Source: Rebecca billardiae RCC1528
Taxonomy: Eukaryota; Haptophyta
Assembly (NCBI GenBank): GCA_965240325.2
Contig: OZ251227.1
Coordinates: 1,674,001-1,738,000, forward strand
Length of the DNA stretch: 64,000 bases
Reading direction: 5' to 3'
Shown: piece after piece, positions 62,197-64,000 of the stretch
Position numbering within the stretch: the first letter of the stretch is position 1
How the letters are laid out: the number at the start of each line of letters is the position of its first letter
Notes under the pieces: model-generated
Told to the model about the DNA's origin: nothing
The model's input: the letters and a program-made list of their open reading frames with translations, nothing else
Database searches by the model: none
Position numbers and translations under genes: made by a program

Positions 62197-64000
62197 CCTT
62201 ATTTATAACGGGCTCCGGGTGATCAGGCTGGCGGCCGAAGCCTCCAGCCCTACCCTGGCCAGCCCCCAACCAACCACCACCCTCACCCAACCTCAAACCA
62301 CTGACCGAGACACCCGTAGTGTCTTGACACCACTCCACTGTGGACAGCCCGCCTCCAGAGGGGGCGGGGGTATGCCATTGCCAACAGCATACAAGCCCAA
62401 CACTGTGGGGTGGTCCCAGGTACAAGCAGTGCACGGCCTTGCAATTCAAGATCATCGAGTTTGAGCCGAGTCGGCAGAAGGGGCACCCCCTAGGGTGCCC
62501 CAGTGTGGGCAGAGGGCCAGCCACTAGCCGATCCCTGCGCGGCCGGAAGGGGACTGAGGGGACTGTCATCGAGCCCAGTAGCTGGGCAGGGGTCTGGGCC
62601 ACTGGCCCTGGCAGCGAGGCGCCTGTATTTCACTCGTGCAGCTATGGAGGCAGAGGGGGTCATGTCAGACATGTGTGCTATATCGGGCATCAAGTCAGGG
62701 CGTGGGCCGCTGTAGGAGGCAAGCAGAGTGGTGGCGATGGCTAATACGCCTGGGGAGGAGTCGTTTGCGCGCCTCTTTCTGCTGCTCTTTGCAGGGGGTT
62801 GCATACTTCGCTGTGCAGGCTGAGCCTGCCTGCCAGTTGGTGTTAGGATAGGCACATTTGCCTGGCGGGGTGGGCAGTGTCGTTTGGGCGGGGGGCTGTC
62901 TTGCTGAGCTTGACTAGGAGGAGGCAGCCTGCGCCTGGGGGCTGCCAGTGTCTTGGCAGAGCCAGCAGGTGGCTGTGTGGCCTGCTGTCCAGTGTCTGAT
63001 TGTGTAATGCCGTTGTGAGCTCAGTGACCAGTGTGACTGCCCGCAGCAGGATCTGCCTCAATCTCAGGGCCCCCATGTGTCAACACATTGTCCGACGGAC
63101 GCACATCGCGGCGAGCCAACGGTGGGGTAACATGTTGGAGCGGCCATGCCACAAGAGGTGTGGCAGGCTGCAGAGGCCACGCAATCACCATAGGGAGGGG
63201 GCGAGCACGCTGTAGGGGCCATGCCCGCAAGAGTAGCTGAGGGCGCACGTGGTGACCGCGCGCTATTGGCTGGTGCAGGTTGGCCTGCCCCGCGCCTGCC
63301 TGCCAGCCCTGGCCAGCCTGGGCAGGGGGTTGCTGCTGGATGACAGGTGGCCCCTGTAACTGATTATTCATGGCAATCGCCCCTCCTGGGCCTGCCTGTG
63401 CCTGTGGGGGAGGGGGCTGCCCCCCCTGGTCGTGCCCAGGCGGCTGCCGAAGCTCCCTGGCATGTCGGAGGAGACGCCCTGCCTTTGACAGCTGGGAGTC
63501 CACGTCCTTGCGGGCCTGCATGATGCCTAGCCCTGCCTTCAGTAAGGCCACGTGCATGCTCCTGCCGAGATGCACGTTGCCCCCCACAGTGGTCTTCAGT
63601 GTGCTGGGCACCCTGCCCAAGAGGGCAGCCCCAGAGCACACATGTCGCGCCAAGTTCCATGCTGCTGCCTGTCCCTGCATGAAGGGCTCAATTATATGCG
63701 ATATGCTTCTGGCAGCAGCCTCGCGGTAGGCATCGACCTCAGGGCACTCGGAGAAGAGGTGGTGTTCAGTATCTGGCGCTGGATGTAGCAGTGGAGTATG
63801 ATCACAGAGGGGGCAGGCATCGCTAAATGCAGCCCCCGACTGGAATCGCACAGATAACAACGTCGGGTCTCGCAGGGCAGCCGGCTGCAGGAACTCATAT
63901 CCGTGGTGGAGTATGTAGTAGGCAGGCACAGTGCTGGCCTGCCAGGTCCGTAGGATGCCAGTGGAGGCCTCTGGCCACACGCCAGTCCATTCACCCACCA
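62197..64000 (-). mobile_element. Non-LTR retrotransposon (LINE), 3' portion
   Basis: Minus-strand element entering from the right edge. It comprises the end of an ORF2-like protein (stop at 63,021) and a ~820-bp 3' UTR ending in CCCGTTATAAATAAGGGGC near 62,197. A truncated second copy of the tail lies at 34,700-34,860. Confidence 0.8.
63021..64000 (-). CDS. LINE ORF2 C-terminus with zf-RVT-type zinc knuckle (partial)
   Basis: Open from the window edge to a stop at 63,021; 325 residues visible. The segment CPLCDHTPLLHPAPDTEHHL then FSECPEVDAYREA has the C-x2-C ... H-x4-C spacing typical of the zinc-binding domain after a LINE reverse transcriptase. The upstream VRFQSGAAFSDACPLC context also fits. 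A Pro/Gln/Ala-rich tail follows. The reverse transcriptase and endonuclease would lie beyond the window. Confidence 0.8.
   Translation of the reverse strand, partial: VGEWTGVWPEASTGILRTWQASTVPAYYILHHGYEFLQPAALRDPTLLSVRFQSGAAFSDACPLCDHTPLLHPAPDTEHHLFSECPEVDAYREAAARSISHIIEPFMQGQAAAWNLARHVCSGAALLGRVPSTLKTTVGGNVHLGRSMHVALLKAGLGIMQARKDVDSQLSKAGRLLRHARELRQPPGHDQGGQPPPPQAQAGPGGAIAMNNQLQGPPVIQQQPPAQAGQGWQAGAGQANLHQPIARGHHVRPQLLLRAWPLQRARPLPMVIAWPLQPATPLVAWPLQHVTPPLARRDVRPSDNVLTHGGPEIEADPAAGSHTGH

Overview
This is a GC-rich nuclear segment of a eukaryote, most likely a unicellular alga. A haptophyte-like genome is my inference, not something proven here. The support is spliceosomal introns of about 90-240 bp, usually with GTGCG donors and CAG acceptors; eukaryote-only families (Misato, TPPP/p25-alpha, exostosin with EGF modules, a TRAF-type zinc finger); short AT-rich islands in a GC-rich background; and a very high density of transposable elements.

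Layout. Positions 1-25,650 are mostly a gene block: TRAF-type zinc-finger gene (-), Misato/DML1 (+), FTCD_C/cyclodeaminase-like protein (+), TPPP (-), ZIP metal transporter (+), centrosomal-type coiled-coil gene (-), an unrecognised nuclear-looking gene (+), a possible DSN1-like kinetochore gene (-), exostosin-type glycosyltransferase (+), LRR membrane protein (-) and EamA/DMT transporter (-). Four neighbouring pairs are head to head with only 119-271 bp between start codons. Two larger gene-poor gaps (13.1-16.4 kb and 21.6-24.5 kb) lie inside this block.

From 25.7 to 40.2 kb is a repeat island: an interrupted tandem array of ~1-kb units; a 1.1-kb foldback element with a perfect 10-bp target duplication; a second 2.56-kb foldback carrying a nested 427-bp hAT-like element with an 8-bp duplication; several small TIR elements; and a 5'-truncated LINE tail. 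An MFS transporter (40.2-41.7 kb) and a double-GNAT protein (45.9-47.1 kb) flank a ~1.8-kb satellite built of palindromes.

From 47.1 to 53.1 kb there are MITE copies, palindromic miniature elements and an inverted duplication of degraded coding sequence. From 53.105 to 59.888 kb lies what appears to be a complete 6.8-kb DNA transposon, with 15-bp TIRs and a 7-bp target duplication. Its six-exon gene encodes about 1,830 residues: coiled coil, a hAT-like RNase-H-fold segment, a chromodomain-like module and an SH3-like domain. The last 4 kb hold a GA microsatellite, a 1.16-kb element with perfect 40-bp TIRs and 3-bp duplications, and the 3' part of a LINE running off the right edge.

How it works together: the host genes are housekeeping types (tubulin/cytoskeleton, centrosome, possibly kinetochore, one-carbon metabolism, metal and solute transport, glycosylation) with no evident shared pathway. 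The most unusual biology is in the mobile elements, above all the intron-rich chromodomain transposon. All exon models, element ends and family calls come from reading the sequence and knowledge of the families; no database search was run.
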